Part shown: positions 15,666-24,487 of the stretch, one piece after another
How positions within the stretch are numbered: position 1 is the stretch's first letter
How the letters are laid out: each line of letters starts with the position of its first letter
NCBI GenBank assembly: GCA_016205975.1
Contig: JACQSK010000007.1
Span: forward strand, 9,869 to 73,868
Length of the DNA stretch: 64,000 nucleotides
Reading direction: 5' to 3'
Origin: Candidatus Uhrbacteria bacterium
Lineage (GTDB): Bacteria; Patescibacteria; ABY1; SG8-24; GWF2-40-263
The notes under the pieces: generated by a model
What the model was told of the DNA's origin: nothing
Databases searched by the model: none
What the model saw: the letters and a program-made list of their open reading frames with translations, nothing else
Position numbers and translations under genes: made by a program

Positions 15666-16730
15666 ATGGCGACGCCGACAAGTCATTTTGATTATGTGCT
15701 TCCTCCAGAGCTCATCGCCCAGCATTCCGTCGTGCCCCGCGATCACTCGCGGTTGATGCGGTTGGATCGCGAGTCAGGCGCGTGGGAGCACAAGCGGTTT
15801 TACGAGATTCTGGGTGAGCTCCATGCGGGAGACGTTTTGGTCATGAACAACACAAAGGTGTTTCGCGCGCGGCTCGTGGCGCACGTGCATGGTCGAGCAA
15901 TCGAGTTGTTTTTGCTGCGACCGCGCGGGGAGACCTGGGACGTGCTCGTGAGACCCGGGCGACACATGGCCGCTGGCGATACGATCACGGTTGGGGCCAT
16001 GACTGGGCGCGTCGTGGCAAAGTCAGACGTCCTCTCCGTCCGATTTGACCGATCGGCGCAAGCGCTCATCGACTACGCCAACCTGCACGGCGAGATCCCC
16101 GTACCGCCGTACGTTCATGAGACTCCGGCGGATCTTCGCGACTATCAAACCGTGTACGCCCGAGAGACGGGGTCCGTGGCCGCGCCCACGGCTGGGTTCC
16201 ATTTTACGCAAGAGCTTCTCAAAAAGATTCGCGAGAAGGGGGTCGAGATCCGTGAGGTCACGCTGCATGTGGGGTTAGGGACGTTTCGTCCGATGAAGAC
16301 GGCGACGATCGAGGAGCACGAGATGCACGCGGAGTTCGTCACGATTCTGCCCGAGGCCGCGCGAGCGATCAACGCGGCTAAGCGTGAAGGCCGCCGTGTG
16401 ATCGCCGTGGGCACGACAAGCGTGAGGACGCTGGAAGGCGTCGCCGCTCAAACGTCTCCACTTTTTTCCGATCGTGAAAAAGTGTCGACACAGCTTTTGG
16501 GTCCTTTGCGTCAGGAGGGTTACACGGGCGACGTGAATCTCTTTATCACTCCAGGCTTTTCGTTCAAGGTCGTCGACGCCCTCATCACCAACTTCCACTT
16601 GCCCAGGTCCACACTCCTTGTCCTCGTAGCCGCCTTTGCGGGACGAGAGCGTGTCTTGGCCGCCTACGAGGAGGCGGTCCGCGAACGCTATCGCTTTTTC
16701 TCCTTCGGCGACGCGATGTTTATCCGGTGA
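15666..16730 (+). CDS. queA: S-adenosylmethionine:tRNA ribosyltransferase-isomerase
   Basis: 354 aa QueA, which adds the epoxycyclopentanediol from SAM to preQ1 in the anticodon loop of tRNAs for queuosine. Family motifs: FDYVLPPELIAQHSVVPRDHSRLM at the N-terminus, DVLVMNNTKVFRARL, GSVAAPTAGFHFT and the C-terminal GDVNLFITPGFSFKVVDALITNFHLPRSTLLVLV region (split). It diverges from rpmE. No tgt or queuosine precursor genes are in the window. Confidence 0.96.
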   Translation: MATPTSHFDYVLPPELIAQHSVVPRDHSRLMRLDRESGAWEHKRFYEILGELHAGDVLVMNNTKVFRARLVAHVHGRAIELFLLRPRGETWDVLVRPGRHMAAGDTITVGAMTGRVVAKSDVLSVRFDRSAQALIDYANLHGEIPVPPYVHETPADLRDYQTVYARETGSVAAPTAGFHFTQELLKKIREKGVEIREVTLHVGLGTFRPMKTATIEEHEMHAEFVTILPEAARAINAAKREGRRVIAVGTTSVRTLEGVAAQTSPLFSDREKVSTQLLGPLRQEGYTGDVNLFITPGFSFKVVDALITNFHLPRSTLLVLVAAFAGRERVLAAYEEAVRERYRFFSFGDAMFIR

Positions 16731-16732
16731 CA

Positions 16733-16761
16733 TTGACGCGGTTCTCCTTCTTCTCTATACT
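16733..16761 (+). promoter_or_regulatory. Promoter of rpsB-tsf
   Basis: TTGACG (16733-16738), a 17-nt spacer and TATACT (16756-16761). The leader of about 95 nt could hold an S2 autoregulatory fold; no known motif was identified. Confidence 0.78.
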
Positions 16762-16863
16762 CTCGCCATAATTCATCCCACAGGCGGAACCACGCGTTCT
16801 GGCTCCTCCCTCGATTCAATCGTGGGTCCAGTCGCGCCGTCGAAGCAAAAAGGAAAAAAGCCT

Positions 16864-17595
16864 ATGCCCACGATCCCATCCCTTACCGACATGCTGAAAA
16901 CCGGTATGCACTTCGGCCACCAGACGTCCCGTTGGCATCCCAAGATGAAAAAGTACATCTTCGGAGAGCGCGCGGGCGTCCATATTATTAATCTGGAGGA
17001 AACCCAGACGCAGCTGCAGGGCGCGCTCGAGACCCTGAAAGGCCTGGCTTCCCGCGGCGGGGTTATCCTCTTTGTCGGCACCAAACCTCAGGCCCAGGAA
17101 GCCGTGAAGACGTACGCGGGCGCGTGCGAGATGCCCTACGTCGTCAACCGATGGCTTGGAGGAACGCTCACCAACTTTGGACAGATCAAGCAAACCTTGA
17201 AGCGCATGAAGACGCTCAAGGATCAGCGTGATAAGGGCGAGCTCAAAAAGTATACGAAGATGGAACAGCTCATGATCAGCCGCGAGATCGAAGACATGGA
17301 ACACAAGTTCGGTGGCATCCAGCATCTCGTGAAGGCTCCTGACGCCCTGTTCATCATTGACACCAAGACGGAAAAGACGGCTGTGAAGGAAGCCGAGGTC
17401 ACGGGCATCCCCATCGTTGCCCTGTGCGACACCAATGTGAATCCCGCCGCGATCACGAAAGTCATTCCGGGAAATGACGATGCGGTGAAGGCTATTGAGC
17501 TCGTTTGTAAACTCGCCTGCGAGGCGATTAAGGAGGGAAGGGCTGAGGCCGTAAAGGTCGCGGCGACACCCAAGCAGACTCCAACCGAAGTATGA
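16864..17595 (+). CDS. rpsB: Small ribosomal subunit protein uS2
   Basis: 243 aa. S2 motifs are complete: MLKTGMHFGHQTSRWHPKMKKYIF at the N-terminus, LFVGTKPQAQEAV, NRWLGGTLTNF and the C-terminal PDALFIIDTKTEKTAVKEA and VALCDTNVNP. I start at the ATG at 16864, which matches the family N-terminus. The stop overlaps the tsf start by 4 nt, the usual rpsB-tsf arrangement. Confidence 0.97.
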   Translation: MPTIPSLTDMLKTGMHFGHQTSRWHPKMKKYIFGERAGVHIINLEETQTQLQGALETLKGLASRGGVILFVGTKPQAQEAVKTYAGACEMPYVVNRWLGGTLTNFGQIKQTLKRMKTLKDQRDKGELKKYTKMEQLMISREIEDMEHKFGGIQHLVKAPDALFIIDTKTEKTAVKEAEVTGIPIVALCDTNVNPAAITKVIPGNDDAVKAIELVCKLACEAIKEGRAEAVKVAATPKQTPTEV

Positions 17596-18179
17596 GCATC
17601 GACGCAAAGCTCGTTTCAGACCTGCGCGCGCAAACGGGCGCGGGCATGATGGACGCCAAGAAGGCGCTGGAGGAAACGCAAGGCGACCTCGAGCGCGCGA
17701 TCACGCTTCTGCGCGAGCGCGGCGTGGCCAAAGCGGCCAAGAAAGCCGACCGCGAGACGCATGAGGGTCGCGTGCACAGCTATATCCACTCCAACGGGAA
17801 ACTTGGCGCCATGGTCGAGGTTCTGTGCGAGACGGATTTCGTCGCGCGCAACGAAGCCTTTATTGCTTTCTGCAATGACCTTGCCATGCACGTGAGCGCG
17901 GCCGAGCCTCTGTACCTCTCGCGTCAGGACGTGCCTGAGGACATCGTCGCAAAGGAAAAAGAAATCTACACCGCCGAGATGGCAGGCCAGGGCAAGCCCG
18001 CCGAGGTGATCACGAAAATTATCGAGGGGAAACTCAACAAGTGGTATTCGGAGGTGGTGCTTCTGGAGCAGCCATTCATCAAGGACGAGGATGTGACCAT
18101 CGAGGAGTTTTTGAAGGGGAAAATCGTGAGCCTGGGAGAGAACATGCAGATCCGCCGATTCGCGAGATTCAATATTTAA
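17592..18179 (+). CDS. tsf: Elongation factor Ts, short form
   Basis: 195 aa, the short form with a single core subdomain as in Thermus, not the roughly 280-aa form. EF-Ts recycles EF-Tu-GDP. It has the UBA-like N-terminus LVSDLRAQTGAGMMDAKKAL, the TDFVARNEAF signature that contacts EF-Tu, and the C-terminal LLEQPFIKDEDVTIEEF. It overlaps rpsB by 4 nt and is followed by a terminator. Confidence 0.96.
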   Translation: MSIDAKLVSDLRAQTGAGMMDAKKALEETQGDLERAITLLRERGVAKAAKKADRETHEGRVHSYIHSNGKLGAMVEVLCETDFVARNEAFIAFCNDLAMHVSAAEPLYLSRQDVPEDIVAKEKEIYTAEMAGQGKPAEVITKIIEGKLNKWYSEVVLLEQPFIKDEDVTIEEFLKGKIVSLGENMQIRRFARFNI

Positions 18180-18191
18180 GAGAATTGGGAG

Positions 18192-18220
18192 ACCGGCCGT
18201 TGACGAAACGGTCGGTTTTT
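18192..18220 (+). terminator. Terminator of rpsB-tsf
   Basis: ACCGGCCGTT-(5 nt)-AACGGTCGGT with one G-T pair, followed by TTTT. Confidence 0.85.
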
Positions 18221-18350
18221 GATTAGATGGCGCTGTCGTTTGGCTGGGTGATTCTACCCCGTGACGACAGTCATCCTTTGCGTTTGGCGATAGACGGAGC
18301 GGTTGTTTACTCAGCCGCAAAGTCAATGTAACCAAATTGCGGAGAACATC

Positions 18351-19286
18351 ATGGGTACCATCCCTGTCTGGCTCAAGGACCTGATCGACAAGTTCAACGT
18401 ACACGGCGACGACGCTGGTGTGGCGGGAGTGCTCAACAACTTCCCGCTCGTGATGCGTGCTGGCCGTCTGCTCATGGGCACCTCCGTCTTCCTCTCCGAC
18501 CTCACCGCGCTCATCGACCGCTACGAAGCGAGCGAGCGTGAGGGTCAGACCAAGGTCGAGCGCCTGAAGGGTCTCAAGTATCCCAGCCTCACCGGGAAGA
18601 ACTGGAGGGCCGACCTGCACACCTGGATGCAGGAGGTCTTGGATGCATTCCTGGGCTTCCACGTGGACGTGCCCGAACCGCCGAGCTTGAACCGCGCCCA
18701 GCGCCGGCTCATGATGAAGTACAAGCTCTGGCTCTTCTTCGTCCCTGCGATCGGCGAGGACAAGTATCCGGAGCACTTCGTGAAGTTCGACTGGAACCGC
18801 TTCCTGTCGGGTGTCCCGGCCACCGCTCTCCCGCTCCCGGGTCGCTGGATCGCCTTGGAGGTGATCCAGAAGCCCAACTACCAGGATGGTCGCTACCCCA
18901 ACGACCAGCTCATGGCCGACATCGGGATCACCACCCGTTTCGCCCACCCGCACTCCGGCAAGGGCGAGGGTGACGACCTCATGGAAGACATCCTCCCCAA
19001 GGTCGCCGAGGTGCTCCAGTCTCTGGGTGGAACCGTGAAGATTCAGTCCGCCCGGATCTTCAACTTCCTTGGGCACCTCTTCAACTGGTTGCGCCTCCAC
19101 ACCAGCGAGCACCGCCTTCCGAACCTGGGATCCACCAACTCGGTAGAGTGGTGCGAGGAGCGCTACGACTCGCACATTGCGCTCTTCGTGGGCCACTCCG
19201 ACGACGGTGGCCTCGCCTTCGTTAGCGGCTACTGGCGCGGCTTCCGGGGCGATAATATCGGCTTCCGCTTCCTGGTGCAGTTCTAG
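18351..19286 (+). CDS. Unknown protein, stand-alone cassette gene
   Basis: 311 aa, not recognised. It is soluble, has no signal or membrane helix, and is rich in Trp, Leu and aromatic residues. Notable segments are a helical N-terminal half (IPVWLKDLIDKFNVHGDD), a central PLPGRWIALEV-(Q/K)-rich turn and a C-terminal half with LFVGHSDDGGLAFVSGYWRG. It is monocistronic: a Shine-Dalgarno site (GCGGAGAACATC-ATG) before the start and a strong terminator after it. It interrupts the tsf-gap housekeeping stretch, so it may be an insertion or acquisition. Confidence 0.75.
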   Translation: MGTIPVWLKDLIDKFNVHGDDAGVAGVLNNFPLVMRAGRLLMGTSVFLSDLTALIDRYEASEREGQTKVERLKGLKYPSLTGKNWRADLHTWMQEVLDAFLGFHVDVPEPPSLNRAQRRLMMKYKLWLFFVPAIGEDKYPEHFVKFDWNRFLSGVPATALPLPGRWIALEVIQKPNYQDGRYPNDQLMADIGITTRFAHPHSGKGEGDDLMEDILPKVAEVLQSLGGTVKIQSARIFNFLGHLFNWLRLHTSEHRLPNLGSTNSVEWCEERYDSHIALFVGHSDDGGLAFVSGYWRGFRGDNIGFRFLVQF

Positions 19287-19345
19287 TCCCCTGGATCCCT
19301 GCCACGTCGCTCGCGAGTGACGTCCTCCAGCACACATCATCAACA

Positions 19346-19376
19346 GCGGTCACTGACGCACAGTGGCCGCTTTTTT
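19346..19376 (+). terminator. Terminator of gene 18351
   Basis: GCGGTCACTG-ACGCA-CAGTGGCCGC (one G-T pair) followed by TTTTTT. Confidence 0.9.
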
Positions 19377-19426
19377 GTTTCGTGCGATAAGTGCTAAAAT
19401 CAGTCCATCATTTATATCCATCCTTT

Positions 19427-20431
19427 ATGCTTCGAATCGCGATCAATGGTTTTGGCAGAATTGGCCGGACAACGCTACGCGCGGCCTGTGAGCGCAAGGG
19501 CGTCCAGGTCGTCGCCATCAACGACCTCACCGATCCCGCAACGCTTTCGTATCTTTTGAAACATGATTCCGTGTTTCGTACCTGGAACAAGTCCGTGAAG
19601 GCTGGCAAGGACTTCATCGAAGTCGATGGGGTGAAGATTCCGGTCTACGCACAGAAAGATCCCACACAGCTTCCCTGGAAGGCGCTGAAGGTGGATGTCG
19701 TCATTGAGTCCACTGGCTTCTTCCGCAAGAAGACCGATGCGCAAAAGCACATCCAAGCTGGCACCAAGAAAGTCGTGATCTCAGCTCCGTCGGACGACGC
19801 GCCGACATTCCTCATGGGCGTGAACCACCAGCTGTGCAAGAAGTCCCACGCCGTCATCAACAACGCATCCTGCACGACCAACTCTGCCGCACCGGTTGCG
19901 CAAGTTCTGGCCGAGGAGATCGGGGTGAAGAAGGCGATGCTCACCACGATCCATTCGGTGACGGCGAGTGAGAACTTGGTCGATGGACTCCCTAGCAAGA
20001 AAGACGACCTGCGCATCGGACGCAGTGCCATGATCAACATGATCCCGACCTCGACGGGTGCCGCCAAAGCCACGACCAAAGTCGTCACTGCGCTCAAGGA
20101 CAAGTTCGATGGCATCTCGGTTCGAGTCCCTTCGCTGGATGTGTCTTTGACAGACTTCACGTTTTTGATGAAACGAAACACCACCGTCGAAGAGATCAAC
20201 AAGGTTCTCAAAGCTGCGGCGAAATCTGCTCGATGGAAAGGAATTTTGGGAGTGACCGACGAACCGCTCGTGTCCACCGATTTTATTGGTTCGTCCTACG
20301 GCGCGGTCGTCGACCTCGACCTCACCCGTGTGGTGGACGGTGACCTCGTGAAGGTGCTTGCTTGGTACGATAACGAATGGGGATATACCCAGCGTCTTCT
20401 CGACCTCGTTCAGTACGTGGGCAAGCTATGA
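19427..20431 (+). CDS. gap: Glyceraldehyde-3-phosphate dehydrogenase, type I
   Basis: 334 aa. The NAD-binding INGFGRIGR motif opens the protein, the catalytic cysteine is in ASCTTNSAAPVAQV, and LKDKFDGISVRVPSLDVSLTDF (split) plus WYDNEWGYTQRLLD mark the C-terminal domain. It oxidises glyceraldehyde-3-phosphate to 1,3-bisphosphoglycerate. First gene of gap-pgk-eno-gpmI; its stop overlaps the pgk start. A TAAAAT -10 lies about 27 nt before the ATG. tpi and pyk are not in this cluster. Confidence 0.97.
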   Translation: MLRIAINGFGRIGRTTLRAACERKGVQVVAINDLTDPATLSYLLKHDSVFRTWNKSVKAGKDFIEVDGVKIPVYAQKDPTQLPWKALKVDVVIESTGFFRKKTDAQKHIQAGTKKVVISAPSDDAPTFLMGVNHQLCKKSHAVINNASCTTNSAAPVAQVLAEEIGVKKAMLTTIHSVTASENLVDGLPSKKDDLRIGRSAMINMIPTSTGAAKATTKVVTALKDKFDGISVRVPSLDVSLTDFTFLMKRNTTVEEINKVLKAAAKSARWKGILGVTDEPLVSTDFIGSSYGAVVDLDLTRVVDGDLVKVLAWYDNEWGYTQRLLDLVQYVGKL

Positions 20432-21612
20432 AGATGCGCCGGCTCACCAATGCCATGAATCTGCGCGGCAAGCGTGTTCTCGTGCGTATCGACGGGAACG
20501 TGCCCGTCAAAAATGGACGAGCGGTTGACGGGCCCCATGGGCGCATCGCGCGCTCGGCCGTGGGTATCAACTGGCTCTTGCAGCGTGGTGCGCGCGTGAT
20601 TGTGATGACGCACCTGGGCTCGCCGCGCGGCAAGCGCGTGGCGGCCTACTCGATCAAGCCGATCGCCAAGCGCCTTTCCAGTTTGCTGGGGACGCGCGTG
20701 AAAGTGACGCGTTCGGTGGTGGGTGGCGATGTGGAAAAGGCGGTCAGGGCGATGCAGGACGGCGAGGTGCTGATCTTGGAAAACGTGCGGTTCGATGCAC
20801 GCGAGGAACAAAACGCGCCGTCGTTCGCCGAGGCGCTCGCGAAATTGGGCGACTTGTATGTGAACGACGCGTTTGCCGTGTCCCACCGCGCGCATGCGTC
20901 CGTGGACGCGATTACCTCTGAGCTTCCCTCCTACGCAGGTCCACTTCTTGCCGATGAGCTTTCGGTGTTGAGCCGGTTGGGCGAGCGTAGCAAACGTCCA
21001 TTCGTGCTCGTCTTGGGCGGTCTCAAAATGTCGACCAAACTTCCGCTCTTGCTTCGTCTGCTCCCCACGCTGGACCGCGTGTTGTTGGGCGGAGCGATCG
21101 CGAGCGCTTTTCTCGTCGCGCAGGGGCAAGAGGTCGGAAAATCGGCGTACGAAAAAGAGTCTGTGGCGCTGTGCGCGAAACTGCTAAAGGCGAACAAGGA
21201 CAAGCTGCTGTTGCCCATCGACGTCGTGGTGGCGCGGTCGTTGCGCAAAGACGCGCACCGCCGGGTCGTCTCGGTGAGTGAGATCGGGCAGAGCGATCGG
21301 ATCGTAGACATCGGCTCCAAGACCGTGAGCGCGTTTGTCCAGACGCTCAAGGGTGCCAGGACGATTTTGTGGAACGGCCCGCTTGGGTACTGTGAGCTTC
21401 AAGCGTTCTGCGCCGGTACGCGCGAGATCGCTCGAGCCGTCGGCGCGCAGACCGGGACAGCCACGACGATTGTGGGAGGAGGGGACACGCTCCCCGTGAT
21501 TGAATCCTTAAAACTTGCCGAGACGTTTACTCTGCTGTCTACGGGCGGCGGTGCGCTGCTGCAATTTTTGTCAGGCGAGCCGTTGCCGGGCGTGGAGGCT
21601 CTGAAAAACTAA
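20428..21612 (+). CDS. pgk: Phosphoglycerate kinase
   Basis: 394 aa, full length. Substrate and hinge motifs: RVLVRIDGNVPVKNG (Asn/Asp near the 3-PGA site), MTHLGSPRGKR, ILENVRFDAREEQN, NDAFAVSHRAHAS, VLGGLKMSTKL and the nucleotide-binding LWNGPLGYCEL and VGGGDT. Some usual residues differ, for example IDGN for the common VDFN. Transfers the acyl phosphate of 1,3-BPG to ADP. The ATG overlaps the gap stop by 4 nt. Confidence 0.96.
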   Translation: MKMRRLTNAMNLRGKRVLVRIDGNVPVKNGRAVDGPHGRIARSAVGINWLLQRGARVIVMTHLGSPRGKRVAAYSIKPIAKRLSSLLGTRVKVTRSVVGGDVEKAVRAMQDGEVLILENVRFDAREEQNAPSFAEALAKLGDLYVNDAFAVSHRAHASVDAITSELPSYAGPLLADELSVLSRLGERSKRPFVLVLGGLKMSTKLPLLLRLLPTLDRVLLGGAIASAFLVAQGQEVGKSAYEKESVALCAKLLKANKDKLLLPIDVVVARSLRKDAHRRVVSVSEIGQSDRIVDIGSKTVSAFVQTLKGARTILWNGPLGYCELQAFCAGTREIARAVGAQTGTATTIVGGGDTLPVIESLKLAETFTLLSTGGGALLQFLSGEPLPGVEALKN

Positions 21613-21626
21613 GACCCCTAGGACCT

Positions 21627-22880
21627 ATGAAAATTGAAAGCCTCCATGCGCATGAAATCCTCGACTCCCGCGGGAACCCGACGCTCTCTGTGACGGTGAT
21701 GTTGCGTAGCGGCGTGACCGGAACCGCGAGCGTTCCCAGCGGCGCGTCCACGGGCACGCATGAGGCGCTTGAGTTGCGCGATGGCGATCCCAAGCGCTAT
21801 CACGGCAAGGGCGTTCTGAGAGCGGCGGCGAACGTCCACCGCATCATCACTCCCGCGCTTGTGGGCATGAACGTGACCCGCCAGCGTGAGATCGACGCGA
21901 CCCTGATCGCTCTGGACGGCACGGCAAATAAATCCGCGCTTGGCGCCAATGCGATCCTGGGAGTTTCTCTTGCTTGTGCACATGCTGCAGCTCGGGCAAA
22001 AAAGCTGCCGCTCTACGCCTACCTCCGTCGGACATACCAGCTACCAGCTACCAACTACCACCTACCGATTCCAACCATGAACGTCCTCAACGGCGGCGCC
22101 CATGCCGGTTGGATTCTCGACTTCCAGGAGTTCATGATCGTGCCGCGCCAGAGGAAGTTCCGCGAGCGCGTGCGTTGCGGCGCGGAGGTTTTTTATGAGC
22201 TGGGGGAGCTGCTCAAGCAAAAAGGGTTTTCAACGCTCAAAGGCGATGAGGGTGGATATGCCGTTCCTCTCAAGACAAACGAGGACGCATTCAAGCTCAT
22301 CCTGCTTGCCATCAAGGCGGCGGGATACAAGCCCGGCAAGGAGGTGTCCCTCGCCATGGATCCTGCGCTCTCGGAGTTGTACAACAAGAAAACCAAACGG
22401 TATGAACTCAAGCGCGAAGGCAAGACGCTCACGGCAGGCCAGATGATCGCGATGTGGGAACGCTGGGTCAAGACGTACCCGATCGTGAGTCTGGAAGATG
22501 GACTCGATCAGGACGATTGGGACGGATGGGTCGCGCTCACCAAGCGTCTGGGAAAGAAGGTGGCGCTCGTGGGGGACGACTTTTTGGTGACCAACGCCGG
22601 ACGGCTGGCCAAGGCGATCGAGTTGGGCGCGGCAAATACGATCCTCATCAAAGTGAATCAGATCGGCACGCTCTCGGAGACGATCGATGCGATTTTGCTC
22701 GCCAAGCAATTTGGCTACAAGGTGAGTGTCTCCCATCGCTCCGGCGAAACGGAAGACACCACCATCGCCGACCTTGCCGTGGCCGTGAATGCCGACTTTA
22801 TCAAAACCGGCTCTCTGTCGCGCTCCGAGCGTCTGGCAAAATATAACAGGCTTATGGAAATTGAGGAGGAAGTTACTTAG
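21627..22880 (+). CDS. eno: Enolase
   Basis: 417 aa. Converts 2-phosphoglycerate to phosphoenolpyruvate. Motifs: ILDSRGNPTLSV, SGASTGTHEALELRDG, catalytic Glu in KGDEGGYAV, Mg ligands in AMDPA, SLEDGLDQDDW and VGDDFLVTN, catalytic Lys in LIKVNQIGTLSET, and SHRSGETEDTTIADLAV. Two oddities: the loop normally reading NNVDIQEFM is WILDFQEFM, and residues about 136-146 (TYQLPATNYHLP) are encoded by an imperfect tandem of CTACCA units, which suggests a small in-frame repeat insertion. It starts 14 nt after pgk. Confidence 0.96.
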   Translation: MKIESLHAHEILDSRGNPTLSVTVMLRSGVTGTASVPSGASTGTHEALELRDGDPKRYHGKGVLRAAANVHRIITPALVGMNVTRQREIDATLIALDGTANKSALGANAILGVSLACAHAAARAKKLPLYAYLRRTYQLPATNYHLPIPTMNVLNGGAHAGWILDFQEFMIVPRQRKFRERVRCGAEVFYELGELLKQKGFSTLKGDEGGYAVPLKTNEDAFKLILLAIKAAGYKPGKEVSLAMDPALSELYNKKTKRYELKREGKTLTAGQMIAMWERWVKTYPIVSLEDGLDQDDWDGWVALTKRLGKKVALVGDDFLVTNAGRLAKAIELGAANTILIKVNQIGTLSETIDAILLAKQFGYKVSVSHRSGETEDTTIADLAVAVNADFIKTGSLSRSERLAKYNRLMEIEEEVT

Positions 22881-22883
22881 CGT

Positions 22884-24464
22884 ATGTCCGATGCCATAAA
22901 AAAACCGACGCTGCTGGTCGTGCTGGACGGATTCGGCGTGGCGCCGGACTCAGACGGGAACGCGATTACCAGGGCCAAGACGCCTACCTTCGACCGTCTC
23001 ATCCGCGCCTATCCCACCATGACCCTGCGCGCCTCGGGCGAGGAAGTCGGGCTCTCTTGGGGAGAGATGGGGAACTCAGAGGTCGGCCACTTGGCGATCG
23101 GCGCTGGTCGCGTGTATTACCAGACGCTGCCGCGCATCAACCGCGCCATAGACGCCGGAACGTTTTTGATGAACGCGGCATTTCTGCACGCGATCGAGCA
23201 CGCGAAGGCGCACAAGAGCCGACTACATCTGGTGGGCCTGGTAAGCCAAGGGCGCGTGCATTCACTGGACGCCCATGCCCATGTGCTGCTCGCGCTCGCC
23301 AAAAAGAAAGGCGTGAAGGACGTGTTCGTGCAGGCGATTCTGGACGGCCGCGACACGCTTCCCAGCGTGGCGGTGGATTTTATCGGGACGCTGCAGGAGA
23401 AAATGAAAGAGCTTGGCGTGGGCAAGATCGCCTCGCTTTCAGGTCGTTTCTTTGCCATGGATCGCGATAACCGATGGGACCGGATCGAGAAAGCGTACAA
23501 CGCGATGGTGCTTGGCGCGGGCGCGCAAGCAGAGAATCCTCTCTCTGCCATCAAAGCCTCGTATCAAAAAGAAGTGTACGACGAAGAGTTTGAACCAACC
23601 GTGATCGTCGAGCAGGGAGCACCCGTGGGGCTCATACAGGAGAATGATGCTGTGATTTTTTTTAACTACCGTCCCGACCGTATGCGCGAGCTGACGCGCG
23701 CGTTCTCTTTGCCGAGTTTTGAAGCCTTTGCGCGCAAGCGCGTCGAGAATCTGTTTGCCGTAACGATGACCGAGTATGAGGCCGGCCTTCCCGTGGAGGT
23801 CGCGTTTCCGCCTGAGGCCATTGAGCAGACGCTCGCTGAGGTTATCTCGCGCGCCGGTCTCAAGCAGCTCCACATCGCCGAGACCGAGAAGTACGCGCAT
23901 GTCACGTTCTTCTTGAACGGTACCAAAGAGGAACCGTTCCCTGGCGAGACGCGCATCATCATCCCTTCTCCCCAGGTCGCGAGCTATGACGAAGCACCCG
24001 AGATGAGCGCCCGCGCGATCACAGAGCGCGTCATCAAAGAGATGCGGGAGAACTCGTTTGATTTCATCGTCATCAATTTTGCCAACCCGGACATGGTGGC
24101 GCATACGGGGAACATGGAGGCAAGCGTGAAGAGCGTGGAGGTCGTGGATGAATGTCTTGGACGCCTGGTGGAGGAGACGCTCGCGCGCGATGGCGTCTTG
24201 TGCCTTACGGCCGATCACGGCAACGCCGAGGAGATGAAAAACTTGCGCACCGGAGAGATGGACAAGGAACACGCGACCAACCCTGTGCCGTTTGTGATCG
24301 TGAGTCAACGCCTCGAAGGCCAGCCGTCTGTGGCCGGGGAAGTGCCCGAAGGGGATCTCTCGCTCCTGTCGCCGGTGGGGATTCTGGCGGACGTGGCACC
24401 GACCGTGCTGGCGCTCATGGGGATAACTGAGCCGCCGGAGATGACGGGACAACCACTGTTATAG
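22884..24464 (+). CDS. gpmI: 2,3-bisphosphoglycerate-independent phosphoglycerate mutase
   Basis: 526 aa, a little longer than usual. Alkaline-phosphatase superfamily enzyme with two Mn. Metal-site and phosphoserine motifs are intact: VVLDGFGVAPDSDGNA, GEMGNSEVGHLAIGAGR carrying the catalytic serine, DGRDTLP, NYRPDRMRELT, NFANPDMVAHTGN, LTADHGNAEEM and EHATNPVPF. It starts 3 nt after eno and completes the lower glycolysis operon. Confidence 0.97.
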   Translation: MSDAIKKPTLLVVLDGFGVAPDSDGNAITRAKTPTFDRLIRAYPTMTLRASGEEVGLSWGEMGNSEVGHLAIGAGRVYYQTLPRINRAIDAGTFLMNAAFLHAIEHAKAHKSRLHLVGLVSQGRVHSLDAHAHVLLALAKKKGVKDVFVQAILDGRDTLPSVAVDFIGTLQEKMKELGVGKIASLSGRFFAMDRDNRWDRIEKAYNAMVLGAGAQAENPLSAIKASYQKEVYDEEFEPTVIVEQGAPVGLIQENDAVIFFNYRPDRMRELTRAFSLPSFEAFARKRVENLFAVTMTEYEAGLPVEVAFPPEAIEQTLAEVISRAGLKQLHIAETEKYAHVTFFLNGTKEEPFPGETRIIIPSPQVASYDEAPEMSARAITERVIKEMRENSFDFIVINFANPDMVAHTGNMEASVKSVEVVDECLGRLVEETLARDGVLCLTADHGNAEEMKNLRTGEMDKEHATNPVPFVIVSQRLEGQPSVAGEVPEGDLSLLSPVGILADVAPTVLALMGITEPPEMTGQPLL

Positions 24465-24487
24465 GTCTTATTGGTCCTCTACGACCT

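Noticed and set aside
17616..19343. 575-codon minus-strand open frame
   Set aside because: Antisense to tsf and gene 18351, both of which have start signals and terminators on the plus strand.
20119..20129. tRNA T-arm GGTTCGAGTCC
   Set aside because: Lies inside gap coding sequence; no acceptor or anticodon stems around it. I found no tRNA gene in the window.
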